Assembly (NCBI GenBank): GCA_964434165.1
Contig: CAYSUS010000001.1
Location: 62,001 to 126,000, forward strand
Direction of reading: 5' to 3'
Length of the DNA: 64,000 nt
Source of the DNA: CAYSUS01 sp964434165
GTDB lineage: Bacteria; Planctomycetota; Planctomycetia; Pirellulales; Thermoguttaceae
The notes under the pieces: generated by a model
Database searches by the model: none
What the model was told of the DNA's origin: nothing
What the model saw: the letters and a program-made list of their open reading frames with translations, nothing else
Translations under genes and position numbers: made by a program
Part shown: piece by piece, positions 18,024 to 27,106 of the stretch
How positions within the stretch are numbered: the stretch's first letter is position 1
How the letters are laid out: every line of letters starts with the position of its first letter

Positions 18024-18941
18024 TCACGTCTGCTCCCCCGCCGCGGCCGGCGACTCCGGCGGCGCGGGGGTGCCGGAATCGCCCGGCGCGGCGCGATCCT
18101 CCGGGCACAAGTCCTGGACGGCTTTCACGGAGAGGAACGACCGCACGGCGAGGGCGAGCTCCTCCAGGCGCTGGCGGTTGTCCAGGGCGTAGCGGAGCAG
18201 GTCTCCCCGCGCGACCAGGCCGACCAGCACGCCGTCCTCGACCACCGGAATGCGCCGCACATTGTGCTGGAGGATGAGGCTGGCCGCGCAGGACAGGAGC
18301 GTCGAGGGATTCACCACGTGGAGGTCCCGGCTCATCAGGCTCTCCACCTGCCGCTCGCTCAGCTCCGGGGCGCAGATCACGCGCACGAGCTGGTATTCGC
18401 TGATGTCACCGAGAAGTCGGTTCTGGGGATCGACGACGGACAGACCGCCGAGTTGCCCTTCTGTTATGCGGCGCATGGCCTCGGCTGCGGTGGCCTGCGG
18501 CCCGATCGTGGCCGGCTCCCGGTTCATCACGTGGCGCACCCGGTACTGCGACCCCAGCTTGCGGATCTCGGCTTCCGTGCGGAGATCGGCCATCCGGCGC
18601 AGGAAGCGCTCCGGACAGACGGGCTTGACGAAGTAGTCGCTCACGCCCGCCTCGATCGCCCGGCGAACGTGCGTTTCGCGCGATTCCGAGGTGACCATGA
18701 AGACCGGCGTCTGATTGCCCGAAGCGCGAATCGTCCGGAATACCGTCAGTCCGTCCTTGCCCGGAATGTCCCAGTCGATCAGGGCGAGATCGAACGGCTC
18801 CCTGTCGAACAGCAGGCGATCGACTGCCGCCGTGCCGTCCTCGACCTGCTCGACCTCGATCGCGCCGATCTTGGCCAGCATGGAGGCGATCAAGCGGCGC
18901 GTCGCCGCGTCGTCTTCGACCAGCAGGACTCGGATGCTCAT
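18024..18941 (-). CDS. response regulator with tandem CBS domains
   Basis: Protein of 305 residues. A receiver domain (1-125) has the acidic pair D10/D11, phosphoacceptor D56 in ALIDWDIPG, T84 and K106 in FVKPV, all intact. Two CBS domains follow (about 130-260: VRHVMNREPATIGPQATAAE and SLMSRDLHVVNPSTLL), a module that usually binds adenine nucleotides. There is no output DNA-binding domain, so output may be by protein contact or nucleotide sensing. The upstream gene, 63 bp away on the same strand, is a GGDEF protein, suggesting a coupled c-di-GMP circuit. The ATG at 18941 opens directly with the receiver strand. Confidence 0.9.
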   Translation of the reverse strand: MSIRVLLVEDDAATRRLIASMLAKIGAIEVEQVEDGTAAVDRLLFDREPFDLALIDWDIPGKDGLTVFRTIRASGNQTPVFMVTSESRETHVRRAIEAGVSDYFVKPVCPERFLRRMADLRTEAEIRKLGSQYRVRHVMNREPATIGPQATAAEAMRRITEGQLGGLSVVDPQNRLLGDISEYQLVRVICAPELSERQVESLMSRDLHVVNPSTLLSCAASLILQHNVRRIPVVEDGVLVGLVARGDLLRYALDNRQRLEELALAVRSFLSVKAVQDLCPEDRAAPGDSGTPAPPESPAAAGEQT

Positions 18942-19004
18942 CGTGACGTGGCTGCGGCGGGCGACGCTCTCGCCGGAGTCCACGGCGGACTCCGCACTCG
19001 AGGA

Positions 19005-20738
19005 TCAGCCCTCGGACGTCGAGCCGTCGCCGCCGACCTCGGCCGCGGCGGGCTGCGCCGCGCGGGACGGCTCCAGGGGGATTCGGTCGAACGATGCCCC
19101 GTTGTGCACGCACGCCTCGCTAGGCGTACGGCCGCGGACCTGCTCCAGCGCCGCCTCCAGGCGCCGCAGGAGGCGCGGGAAGTCGTCGTCCTGGCGTACC
19201 GAGGTCAGGCCGATCCGCGGGGTGAGGCGGATCTCCGTGCCGCGGTGGCGGAGCGAGAAGTCGGCGACGGCGCGGTGGAGCCGCGTGGCCAACAGGGCCG
19301 ACTCGGCCGTGCCAAGGCCGGGAAACAGCACGGCGATCTGCGCGAACCCGTACATCCCCAACGAGTCCATGTCGCGGACCGTCGCTCGCATCGAGGCCGT
19401 CACGCTGCGGAGCACCCGCTCGGCGGCCTCATCGCCGTGCTGCTTGATCACGCGCGGGTATCCTTGCAGCTTGACCAGGGCCAGGGTGAAGGTGCCTCCG
19501 GTCCGTTTCGACTCGTCCAGTCGCTGGGCCACGGCCCGGGAGAAGCCGGGACGCTCCAGCGCGCTCCAGGGCGGCGCCGACGGCTCCGCTCCCTCGCGGG
19601 CCGCTTCAGGATCGGCGGCCTCGGCTATGGGGCGCTGCACCTCGGCGGTCTGGGGCTCGGGCTCCGCTTCAGGGGAGGAGGGCGTACGCACCTCCAGTTC
19701 GGTCGGCGGCTCGTCCTGCCGCTCCGGCGCCGGGGGTGCCGACCGGCGTGTCTCTTCCGAAGCCGCGTCCCGAGCCGTGTCCTCCCGCCGCCGTGACCGC
19801 GGTGCGGCCGTTTCGGCCTGACCTATCTCGTCCGAAGCGTGGGACTTGAATCCACGAGGGATGGGACGCACCTGGCGGCCGTCGTGCCAGTGGCCGATAT
19901 TGCCGCCGGCCTGCTTCGAGGCGTACAGGGCCTGGTCGGCGCGCTGGATGAACTCGGAAATCGACTCGCCCGAGCGCACGTCGGCCAGCCCGCAACTGAC
20001 CGTCGCCTTGATGTCCTCGTTGCCGAAGCGAACCGTGGCCGCGTCCGCGGCCTGGCGGATCCGTTCGGCCGTGGCCCAGGCCTCGACCGAGCGGGTGTGC
20101 GGCAGGATCACCGCGAACTCCTCGCCACCGTAGCGGGCGGCCATGTCGGTGGAGCGCACGCTCCGGCGGATCAATCCGCCCGTGTGACGCAGGACGTTGT
20201 CCCCGGCAAGATGCCCGTACGTATCGTTGACCGCCTTGAAGCGGTCGAGGTCGATCAGGCACAGCGTGCAGGGCTGGCCTTCGCGGCGAAAGTGGGCCAA
20301 CTGGCCGCTCAGCTCCTCGTCGAACCCCTTGCGGTTGGTCAGAAGCGTCAGCGGGTCGGTGCGGATCTGCGTGGCCTGGTCCTCGATCACCCGGGCCTGC
20401 TCGGCCAGGCGCGACTCGGCGCTGGACAATTGGCACTGCATATGGGCGTTGGCCTCGAGGACCCGGGTGACAGCCCTGACGACCATCTCGCCGCCGCAGG
20501 TCGGCGAGTTCGACAGGTCCTGACCGATCCGCTCGATGCGATCGGAGTGCGCCGTGACGTCGGCCGACATGTCTTCGGTCCAGGCGCGGAGGTGATTCAC
20601 CACGCACTCGGCCGCGAGGAGTCCAAGTGTGCCGGCGGTGTCNNNNNNNNNNCTCAAGCCCAACCGGTAACCCAGGAACACACTCACGGCGGCCAGCAGC
20701 ACCGCGGCGCCCAGCTCAACACAAGCCCCTGAGATCAT
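19005..20738 (-). CDS. diguanylate cyclase, active plus degenerate GGDEF domain
   Basis: Makes c-di-GMP from GTP. The ATG at 20738 has a purine-rich ribosome site. Residues about 8-28 are a membrane segment, interrupted by the 10-N gap, followed by a coiled-coil-like region. GGDEF domain 1 spans about 126-290: active-site GGEEF at 204-208 and an RSTD allosteric inhibition site at 195-198, five residues before it. A long Pro/Glu-rich linker follows, then a second GGDEF-fold domain (about 420-560) in which the signature is replaced by YGFAQI, so it should be catalytically dead and may bind nucleotide or act in dimerisation. Frame is retained across the gap. Confidence 0.88.
   Translation of the reverse strand: MISGACVELGAAVLLAAVSVFLGYRLGLXXXXDTAGTLGLLAAECVVNHLRAWTEDMSADVTAHSDRIERIGQDLSNSPTCGGEMVVRAVTRVLEANAHMQCQLSSAESRLAEQARVIEDQATQIRTDPLTLLTNRKGFDEELSGQLAHFRREGQPCTLCLIDLDRFKAVNDTYGHLAGDNVLRHTGGLIRRSVRSTDMAARYGGEEFAVILPHTRSVEAWATAERIRQAADAATVRFGNEDIKATVSCGLADVRSGESISEFIQRADQALYASKQAGGNIGHWHDGRQVRPIPRGFKSHASDEIGQAETAAPRSRRREDTARDAASEETRRSAPPAPERQDEPPTELEVRTPSSPEAEPEPQTAEVQRPIAEAADPEAAREGAEPSAPPWSALERPGFSRAVAQRLDESKRTGGTFTLALVKLQGYPRVIKQHGDEAAERVLRSVTASMRATVRDMDSLGMYGFAQIAVLFPGLGTAESALLATRLHRAVADFSLRHRGTEIRLTPRIGLTSVRQDDDFPRLLRRLEAALEQVRGRTPSEACVHNGASFDRIPLEPSRAAQPAAAEVGGDGSTSEG
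20643..20652. other. assembly gap, 10 N
   Basis: Run of 10 unspecified bases inside the membrane segment of the diguanylate cyclase gene. The reading frame agrees on both sides, so the missing piece is probably 10 nt or differs from it by a multiple of three; the true length is unknown. Confidence 0.97.
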
Positions 20739-21131
20739 CACTCTCTTGCTCCTCGTTGCGGATGCGCCGGCACCGGCCAGGGCCGGGGCTTTCGGGTTGT
20801 CCGGGTCGCTGCGCCGCGCGCGGAGGGTGTTCACCCCCATAGCGCTCTGAGACCCGGGTCGATCCGTCCAGCGATTCGCTTGGCCGCGAAACCCTGGCAG
20901 CAGGAAAGCTAGCCCCCTCGGCGCGAGCTGGCGAACCCGTCGCGGGCTTATCCAACCGTAGCATACGGGCCGGGGGCAGGGGGACTCGCTGCGCCGCGGC
21001 GGCGCAATCGCGCAACGGGCGCGCCATTCGCCGCAATGCCGCACCGGGAGCGTGGCCGCCCCCGCCACAGGGAGGAAAACGCCTCCTCAAAAGGCCGGGG
21101 GCAAGAGGGGGGAGCCATGCCGGGGCCGCCG
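20739..21131 (-). other. 393-bp intergenic region, possible structured leader
   Basis: Lies between the diguanylate cyclase start and the DUF11 gene stop. Several hairpins are possible on the minus strand, the clearest being a 6-bp stem closed by a GAAC loop at about 20823-20838. The minus-strand frame stays open through it, but a ribosome site at 20738 and atypical composition argue for a leader rather than coding sequence. I could not match it to the GEMM c-di-GMP riboswitch. Confidence 0.3.
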
Positions 21132-23447
21132 CTACTGGTCGGAATACACCCGAGTGCTCTCTTCCTTGATCACCGGGCGGTCCATGTCGTCGGCCATCAA
21201 CTGGACGCGCATGCGCAGGTCGCCCGCCTCGAGGCCCTGGACCCGTACGCGATAGACCGTGTCGGCCTTGGGAGCAAGCTGGCCGAGGCTCTCGAACCGC
21301 ACGCGGTTGGCGTCGATGAGGTGACGGACGGGCCCTTCCGCCGCAACCACGTGCAACTCGGGGGGCAGCGTGGCCTCGAGCTGAAGGTTGCTCGCCGTCT
21401 TCGAGCCCTGGTTGGTCACGCGAATCTCGTAGGTCGTTTCCGCGCCCTTCTCGATCGGGTCGTCGCTGTCGGCCACCTGGAAGTTGATCGCCACCACGCC
21501 TTCGACGCTCACGGCGTGCTCCTTCTGGACCGGCGAGACCTTGGCCGCGGTGCCCGAGACGCGAAGTGTCTTCTGGCCGGCCTCGATGGGCACGGCCGTG
21601 AGCGTCACGCTGCCCATGGTGTTGACCGGCAGCTCGGCGAGCCGCCAGTGCACGGTCCGCGTGGCCTCTTCGAAGTGCCCCTGGTTGTCGGCGCCGACGA
21701 AGTCCATGCCCGGCGGCAGCTCGGCGATCAGCTCCACGTCCCTGGCCGGGGCCGAGCCCGGGTTGGACACGGAGACCGTATAGGTTGCCTCGCGCTCCAG
21801 GTAGCGGCGCGAGGGGCCTTCCAGGGCCACGTCGAGCCTGGGCGCCACGACGGCCAGTTCCTGCCGGGCCTCGGTCCGCAGGCTCCCCTCGCCGCGCGCG
21901 ATGATCGTGTTGGTGTACGGGCCGGGCCGCACGGCGGTGAGCGTCAGCTCCACCGAGCGGCTCTCGTTGGGCTGAAGCACGCCGATCTCCTGTTCCAGCT
22001 CCGTCCCGGCCGGGTGCTGGAAGCCCGCCGGCACGTGCTCCTCCAGCACCACGCCCGTGGCCACGCCGCTGCCCGGGTTGGAGATCACGATCGAGAGTGT
22101 CAGCTCCTCGCCGATAACCACGCTGGGCGGGGCCGAAACGCGGACGTCCAGCTCCGGCTTGGTGGCGACGGTCCGCGCCGACGCCTCGGCCGTGTAATGC
22201 ACCGTGGCGACGCTGCCCAGCTCGCCCTCGGCGACGGGCATCAGCTCGACCTCGATACGGGACTCCTTGCCGGGTTGCATGGCTCCGAGCTTCCAGACCA
22301 GCTCGCCGGCCACGCCGCGCTGTGCCGGGGGGTTGGTGCGAACAAGCTGCATGCCGCGGGGGATCTGGTCGCGGACTTCGACCGCCGAGGCCGTGACCGA
22401 GCCCGTGTTGATCACCTGGATGAGGAACGTGGCCGGCTTGCCGACCTGCACCTCCGGAGGTGCGGCCTTGTGGAGCGTGACCTGCGGCGATTGGGGCCCT
22501 TCGATGAGCTTGCTGCCCGGCCGCCCCGTGCCCTCGCTCGACACCGCGACGCCCCGATCGGCGGCCCCGCGGTCGGCAAGGCCGGTCCGAGGCGATCCGA
22601 AATCGGGCGCGTGGGCGGCTCCGGTGTCGGCAGTCGCACCCGACTCCGCCTCTCCGTCGAAGCGGTGCGTTCGGCTCGGCGCGGGGATTCGCGTGCTCGA
22701 GGCTTGTGGATCGAGCGCCAGCGGGGCCGGCTCACGGCCGGCGGAGGCCCGGTCGCCGAACGGATCGGAGCGGGGATCGACCGTCCGGTCGGCACCGGCC
22801 GCCGAGCGCATCGGCGACGCGGGCGGCGGACTGAGCGTGCGGGGTACCGCCTCCGTGGCGGATGGCGGGGCGGCGAATCCGCCCGGAGCCGCCGCAGCAC
22901 GGGGGTCCGCGGGCGCGCCACGCGGTGGCGGGCCGGCCAGCGGCGCCGGCCCGGAGGACTCCTCGAGGGGCGCGATGCCGGGTGGCGGAGGCGGGTTGCG
23001 GGAGAGGAAACGATCGGTGAGAGGCCGCCGCCCGGCGGCGCGGTCGGCTTGGGCGCGAGGATCGACCGCATGCGGGCCCGGGCCGTTCGTATGGGCCAGG
23101 GGGCTGCCGTCGCCGGCGATCACCTCGGGTTGGGCGGCCGCGGCTTCGCCCGCCGCCTGCTGCAAGGGCGCAGCCAGTCCCGGGCCTTCCACCTCTCCGA
23201 CGCCGGACGTGGGGATCACGCCCTCCCGAAGGGGATTCCTTCCTCCCAAGCGCTCGATCGTCGGCATCGGCCGGGTGTCCGGCTCCGGCACGATCTCGCC
23301 GGGCGCACTGGCCTGCCCATTGCCCGAAGCGGCGGCATCGGGCGGATCGTCCGCCAGATTGGCTCCCCGTTGGGCCTGGGCAATCGCGATCAGGCCGAGG
23401 ACCACCACGGTGACAAGGGCTGCAAGACGGAGCACGACGCGTTTCAT
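21132..23447 (-). CDS. secreted DUF11-repeat surface protein
   Basis: Protein of 771 residues. A signal peptide (about 1-26) is followed by roughly 290 residues of Pro/Ala/Gly-rich low-complexity sequence, then four DUF11/CARDB-like Ig-type repeats, each built around a phrase such as ATFLIQVINTGSVTA, LTLSIVISNPGSGVA, ATYTVSVSNPGSAPA or TTYEIRVTNQGSKTA, spaced about 115 residues. Such repeats are known in large extracellular or envelope proteins of planctomycetes and relatives; they are adhesive or structural, not enzymatic. It ends convergently with no neighbour in the same strand for 390 bp. Localisation at the cell surface is inference. Confidence 0.85.
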   Translation of the reverse strand: MKRVVLRLAALVTVVVLGLIAIAQAQRGANLADDPPDAAASGNGQASAPGEIVPEPDTRPMPTIERLGGRNPLREGVIPTSGVGEVEGPGLAAPLQQAAGEAAAAQPEVIAGDGSPLAHTNGPGPHAVDPRAQADRAAGRRPLTDRFLSRNPPPPPGIAPLEESSGPAPLAGPPPRGAPADPRAAAAPGGFAAPPSATEAVPRTLSPPPASPMRSAAGADRTVDPRSDPFGDRASAGREPAPLALDPQASSTRIPAPSRTHRFDGEAESGATADTGAAHAPDFGSPRTGLADRGAADRGVAVSSEGTGRPGSKLIEGPQSPQVTLHKAAPPEVQVGKPATFLIQVINTGSVTASAVEVRDQIPRGMQLVRTNPPAQRGVAGELVWKLGAMQPGKESRIEVELMPVAEGELGSVATVHYTAEASARTVATKPELDVRVSAPPSVVIGEELTLSIVISNPGSGVATGVVLEEHVPAGFQHPAGTELEQEIGVLQPNESRSVELTLTAVRPGPYTNTIIARGEGSLRTEARQELAVVAPRLDVALEGPSRRYLEREATYTVSVSNPGSAPARDVELIAELPPGMDFVGADNQGHFEEATRTVHWRLAELPVNTMGSVTLTAVPIEAGQKTLRVSGTAAKVSPVQKEHAVSVEGVVAINFQVADSDDPIEKGAETTYEIRVTNQGSKTASNLQLEATLPPELHVVAAEGPVRHLIDANRVRFESLGQLAPKADTVYRVRVQGLEAGDLRMRVQLMADDMDRPVIKEESTRVYSDQ

Positions 23448-23844
23448 GGGCGGATTCCCCGGAAGACGAGCGTGTGCGCGGCGATTGGCAATACCGGCCA
23501 GCGGCCGCTGCGCAGGTGGCGCCGCGCCGGCATGCCCCGCGGCCGCGAGCAGCGCAGGCGCAGCCGCTATCGGCGGCGGGCACGGTAGGTACCAAATCAG
23601 CCCGCAGCGGGAAAGGCCAATTCGCGGTCGCGAGATCGCACCCCCTCAAAAGAGCGGTTAACTAGCCGCTCCAGCGGCCACCGAATAGCCGTGCACGATC
23701 CCGGGAGGGAACTGGGGGCAGGACCCCTTTTCCCCGGAATCACGCAAGGCGATTTAGCCGCTGGCCACCGTCCCTGGCGAGTTGCTTGACGGCGTTTCTT
23801 GGAGACCTCATCCTTGGTGTGTGGCAAACACGAAGGAGGAGCCG
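23448..23844. other. divergent intergenic region, 397 bp
   Basis: Should hold the promoters of the DUF11 gene (leftward) and the Nudix gene (rightward). I see no high-quality -35/-10 pair. Notable items: an 18-bp palindromic stretch AGCGGTTAACTAGCCGCT near 23649, followed on the minus strand by TTTT; and a GTGT-GGCAA-ACAC dyad just before the AAGGAGGA ribosome site of the Nudix gene. Confidence 0.35.
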
Positions 23845-24534
23845 ATGCCTTACACCTACGACTATCCCCGGCCCGCCCTGACGGTCGATTGCGTCGTGTT
23901 CGGGCTGGACGACGAGGACCTCAAGGTGCTGCTGATCCAGCGCGACCTGGAGCCCTTTGCGGGGACGTGGGCGCTGCCGGGCGGGTTCGTGCACATGGAC
24001 GAGGCCCTGGAACAGGCCGCGCGACGCGAGCTGGAGGAGGAGGCCGGCCTGCGCGGCGTCTTTCTGGAGCAGCTCTACACGTTTGGCGCCCCGGACCGCG
24101 ACCCGCGGGGGCGCGTCGTCTCGGTCGCCCATTACGCCCTGGTCAACATCCGCGACCATCGCGTCCGCGCCGCCACCGATGCCCGTAGCGCGGCCTGGTT
24201 TGCCGTGGCCGATCCGCCGGCGCTGGCCTTCGATCACGCCGAGATCCTTCACACCGCCCTGGGGAGGCTGAAGGGCAAGGTCCGCTACCAGCCCATCGGG
24301 TTCGAGCTGCTGCCTGAAGAGTTCACGCTCTCGCAGCTCCAGGACCTTTACGAGAAGACGCTGGAGACGCCCCTGGACAAGCGGAACTTCCGCCGCAAGG
24401 TGCTCTCGATGGGGCTGCTGGAGGAGACCGACCAGGTGCAGACCGACGTGGCGCACCGCGCCGCCAGGCTGTACCGCTTCGACGCGGCGAAGTACGAGAA
24501 GCTCTCCAAGCAGGGGTTCCTGTTCGAGCTGTAG
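23845..24534 (+). CDS. Nudix hydrolase with C-terminal winged helix (NrtR-like)
   Basis: Protein of 229 residues with a strong AAGGAGGA ribosome site before the ATG. The complete Nudix box is present at 47-69 (GFVHMDEALEQAARRELEEE, then AGL), so hydrolase activity toward a nucleotide-sugar or ADP-ribose-type substrate is possible. Residues about 170-229 (LDKRNFRRKVLSMGLLEET) match the winged-helix tail of the NrtR family of NAD-metabolism regulators, some of which keep an intact box. No NAD biosynthesis gene is adjacent, so regulator versus enzyme cannot be settled here. Confidence 0.85.
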   Translation: MPYTYDYPRPALTVDCVVFGLDDEDLKVLLIQRDLEPFAGTWALPGGFVHMDEALEQAARRELEEEAGLRGVFLEQLYTFGAPDRDPRGRVVSVAHYALVNIRDHRVRAATDARSAAWFAVADPPALAFDHAEILHTALGRLKGKVRYQPIGFELLPEEFTLSQLQDLYEKTLETPLDKRNFRRKVLSMGLLEETDQVQTDVAHRAARLYRFDAAKYEKLSKQGFLFEL

Positions 24535-24594
24535 TCGGCCGGGCTATCGGGGCCTTGGGAATCCGCTATCATGGGGCGCAGGGGAGGAGAATCC

Positions 24595-26112
24595 ATGCGC
24601 GCACAACAACCGCGGATCCAGGCGGCCTTTACCCATCCGGAAGAAGAAGTTCGGCTGGTCGCCCTGCGCTACTTCAGCGAATCGTATTCCACCGATCCGA
24701 CCGTGATGCCGGCGGTCCTCCGCGCGGTGGAGCATCTCGGCCCGCAGGCCGGCTACTCCCTGCTGCGCGAGGCGGAGTGTCTGGCGCAGACCGGGGAAAC
24801 CCTCGCGTGGCTGGCCGACCGGCTGCGGGGCGGGCTCGATCCAGACGACGTGGCCGCCGACAACTTCCGTTACGCCGTAGCCCTTATCCTCTGCGCGGCC
24901 GATCCCAAGCTGCTGCAAAGCGACTGGAGCGACGCCCCCAGCCTTTCCCTGTTCCCCCAGCCGCTAGCCGATTACTACCACCAGCGCCTGGAGGTGCATA
25001 CCTGGGACTGGGACCGGGCGTGGAACGAGCTGGAGGAGATCGCGCGGCGGGTCAATTCGGGCGAGGAGGTGACTTCCCGGCTCAATGACCGCTGGATCAT
25101 GCTCTTGGACGCGCTGGGACGCCATCCCGATCCCGACATGGGCCGCGTCCTCGACGTCCTGGAGGGCCGCGTGGTGGCCATGGATTCGCAATGGAGAGCC
25201 CTGATGCAGGAGATGGCCATTGAATTGGCCGGGCGGCTGCGACTGGAGGCCGCCGTGCCAACCCTGGTCAAGACGATGGTGGGCGGAGCGGACAACGCCG
25301 AAGTGGCCACGGCGGCGCTTGTGCGGATTGGGAACGACGAAGTGGTGCGGGCCGTGGCCGAGGCCTCGCCCGAGGCGGACGATTTCGGCATGTTCGCGGT
25401 GGCCACCGTCCTGGAGGACATCCATACGGACCTGTCCGCGCAGACTTGCATGGACCTGCTGCGCTCACCCGGCCGTCAGGAGGACGACTGGGAGTTCCGC
25501 TGCGCCTTGGGCCACGCGGCTTTGGCCCAGTTGTGCGACGAGGCGATCATGCCGGCGCGGGATCTGCTGCTGGAGGGCGAGGCGAATGAGGAACCGGAGC
25601 TACCGGACTTGCGGTACCGCCTCCTGGCCGCGGCGACGATCGTGGACGCCGGGTTTCCGGAGTACGAGGCGTGGTACGGGCAGGCCGTGGCCGATTGCTG
25701 GGGATGGGAGGACCTTGCGCCGACGCGCCTGGCCGAGCACGTGGAGCGGTTCGGCGTGACCTCGGGCGGGCTGACCCGGGCGCACGACCTGGAGTTCCTC
25801 GAAGCGCTCAAGCGCGAAGACCAGGAAGCTTTGAGGGAGTTCGACGAGGGGGACTGGGACGCAGGGGATTGGGACGACGAGGACGACGAGGACGACGAGG
25901 ACGACGAGGACGACGAGGACGACGGCGGTTGGAACATCGAGGACTGGGAGGACGAAGACATCGGCGGGGACGAGGGACCGCCCGTCGAGAACCCGTTCGT
26001 CCGGCTGGTCGGTAAGGTCGGACGCAACGACCCCTGCCCTTGCGGGAGCGGCAGGAAGTACAAGAAGTGCTGTATCAACAAGGAGCAGCCGGAGGACGAC
26101 CTGCCCATCTGA
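24595..26112 (+). CDS. HEAT-like protein with acidic repeat and SEC-C motif
   Basis: Protein of 505 residues. The N-terminal 400 residues are helical repeats of HEAT or armadillo type (AAVPTLVKTMVGGADNAEVA and similar). Residues about 420-455 are extremely acidic, coded partly by a 9-bp tandem repeat. The C-terminus is a zinc-binding SEC-C motif: NDPCPCGSGRKYKKCCINK, as found at the end of SecA and many unrelated proteins, where it usually mediates binding to nucleic acid, ribosome or partner. GGAGGA precedes the ATG at 24595. The role is unknown; it ends in a palindromic repeat before the convergent creatininase gene. Confidence 0.75.
   Translation: MRAQQPRIQAAFTHPEEEVRLVALRYFSESYSTDPTVMPAVLRAVEHLGPQAGYSLLREAECLAQTGETLAWLADRLRGGLDPDDVAADNFRYAVALILCAADPKLLQSDWSDAPSLSLFPQPLADYYHQRLEVHTWDWDRAWNELEEIARRVNSGEEVTSRLNDRWIMLLDALGRHPDPDMGRVLDVLEGRVVAMDSQWRALMQEMAIELAGRLRLEAAVPTLVKTMVGGADNAEVATAALVRIGNDEVVRAVAEASPEADDFGMFAVATVLEDIHTDLSAQTCMDLLRSPGRQEDDWEFRCALGHAALAQLCDEAIMPARDLLLEGEANEEPELPDLRYRLLAAATIVDAGFPEYEAWYGQAVADCWGWEDLAPTRLAEHVERFGVTSGGLTRAHDLEFLEALKREDQEALREFDEGDWDAGDWDDEDDEDDEDDEDDEDDGGWNIEDWEDEDIGGDEGPPVENPFVRLVGKVGRNDPCPCGSGRKYKKCCINKEQPEDDLPI
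25873..25923 (+). repeat. 9-bp tandem repeat coding Asp-Asp-Glu
   Basis: Five exact copies of GACGACGAG plus a partial copy (GACGAC), inside the SEC-C gene. The unit codes DDE. Tandem units of this size change length without breaking frame, so copy number could vary between strains. Confidence 0.9.
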
Positions 26113-26123
26113 CGGGGACAGCG

Positions 26124-26160
26124 CCAGGCTTCCGAAGTCTTCGAGACTTCGGAAGTCTGG
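26124..26160. repeat. palindromic repeat, copy 3
   Basis: Near-perfect copy of the unit, sharing the wider flank (gcCAG before, CTGGGGGA after) with copy 1 at 7546. It separates the convergent SEC-C and creatininase genes and could act as a bidirectional hairpin terminator, though without a T tract. Confidence 0.9.
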
Positions 26161-26181
26161 GGGAGCCGGACCGCTCGTGCT

Positions 26182-26961
26182 TCAGTACGGAAACCGCGCG
26201 TCCACCTCCGCGGCGGAGAGCTCCACCAGGAACGTCGATAGCCGCTTGACGAGGACCTCCATCATCCGACGGCCCTTGTCGGCCGCTGCGGCGTGCGGGT
26301 CGGTCACGCCGGCGTTGGTGGTCAACAGGTGCCAGGGCCGGGTGATGGAGACCCAGCCGCGGTTGACGGCCTCGAACCGCGTCTGCGCGGTCCGTCCCTC
26401 GTCGGCCGTGAGCGTGCCATCGGGCTTTCGCCCCACCAGCTCGGGACAGTAGGCCAACGCGAACGAGGTCTCCATCTCGCCCGCGTGGTCGTCCTTCTCC
26501 TGGAAGATCTCGTGGTACACGTCGCCGAACACCGTGTACCAGTTGCAGAGAAAAAGGTGGGCCTCGGTCCTGCCGTACAGCTCGCGCAACACCGGCTTCA
26601 GCCCGTTGCCGCCGTGGCTGTTGAGGAGCACGATCTTGAGAATCCCGTGCTGGACCAGCGAATCGACCAGGTCCTCGACGACCACCCCGAGTGTCGAGGG
26701 GTTGAGGTTCATCGCCAGGGGGAACTCCATCTGGTTGGTCTGCGTGCCGTAGGGGATGGTGGGCAGAAGCACCACCTTGGCCCCGCGGTCCCACGCGGCC
26801 TCGCAGATCCTCTCCCCGATCGTGTCGCCCTCCAGGGTGTCGATCCCGTAAGGCAAATGCAGGTTGTGCGGCTCCGTGGCCCCGAAGGGGAGCACGGCCA
26901 CTTCGTACGTCAGGTCCTTGACGGTGCCGTAGTTGGTCTCGGCCAGTTTCCAGGGACGCAT
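26182..26961 (-). CDS. creatininase-family amidohydrolase
   Basis: Metal-dependent amide or lactam hydrolase of 259 residues. Metal-binding and fold motifs: FGATEPHNLHLPYGIDT (about 25-41), NSHGGNG (about 121-127) and GEMETSFAL (about 168). These are the hallmark of the creatininase / formamide hydrolase family (creatininase, MftE, ArfB-like). No peptide-cofactor cluster is near. The ATG at 26961 places the conserved domain at residue 1 (MRPWKLAETNYGTVKDL); the in-frame sequence upstream is low-complexity repeat. It is the last of three minus-strand genes with a cupin and a TIM-barrel protein; the shared pathway is unknown. Confidence 0.87.
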   Translation of the reverse strand: MRPWKLAETNYGTVKDLTYEVAVLPFGATEPHNLHLPYGIDTLEGDTIGERICEAAWDRGAKVVLLPTIPYGTQTNQMEFPLAMNLNPSTLGVVVEDLVDSLVQHGILKIVLLNSHGGNGLKPVLRELYGRTEAHLFLCNWYTVFGDVYHEIFQEKDDHAGEMETSFALAYCPELVGRKPDGTLTADEGRTAQTRFEAVNRGWVSITRPWHLLTTNAGVTDPHAAAADKGRRMMEVLVKRLSTFLVELSAAEVDARFPY

Positions 26962-26980
26962 GGGGTGGCTTGATGAGTGG

Positions 26981-27012
26981 GTGACGGGGTGACAAAGTGA
27001 CGGGGTGACAGG
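26981..27012. repeat. two 16-bp direct repeats
   Basis: GTGACGGGGTGACAAA followed directly by GTGACGGGGTGACAGG, upstream of the creatininase start. Local tandem duplication, possibly part of a larger dispersed element; no function evident. Confidence 0.8.
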
Positions 27013-27106
27013 GCAGAAGTGCGAAATACGGAGCAGGTGAGCCTCGACACTCACCTACTCACTACTCATCCCCCACTCGCCACCGGCCACTGAACACCGG
27101 CTACTC

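Noticed and set aside
20739..21131. A c-di-GMP (GEMM) riboswitch upstream of the cyclase
   Set aside because: The conserved GEMM cores are absent; only generic hairpins are visible.
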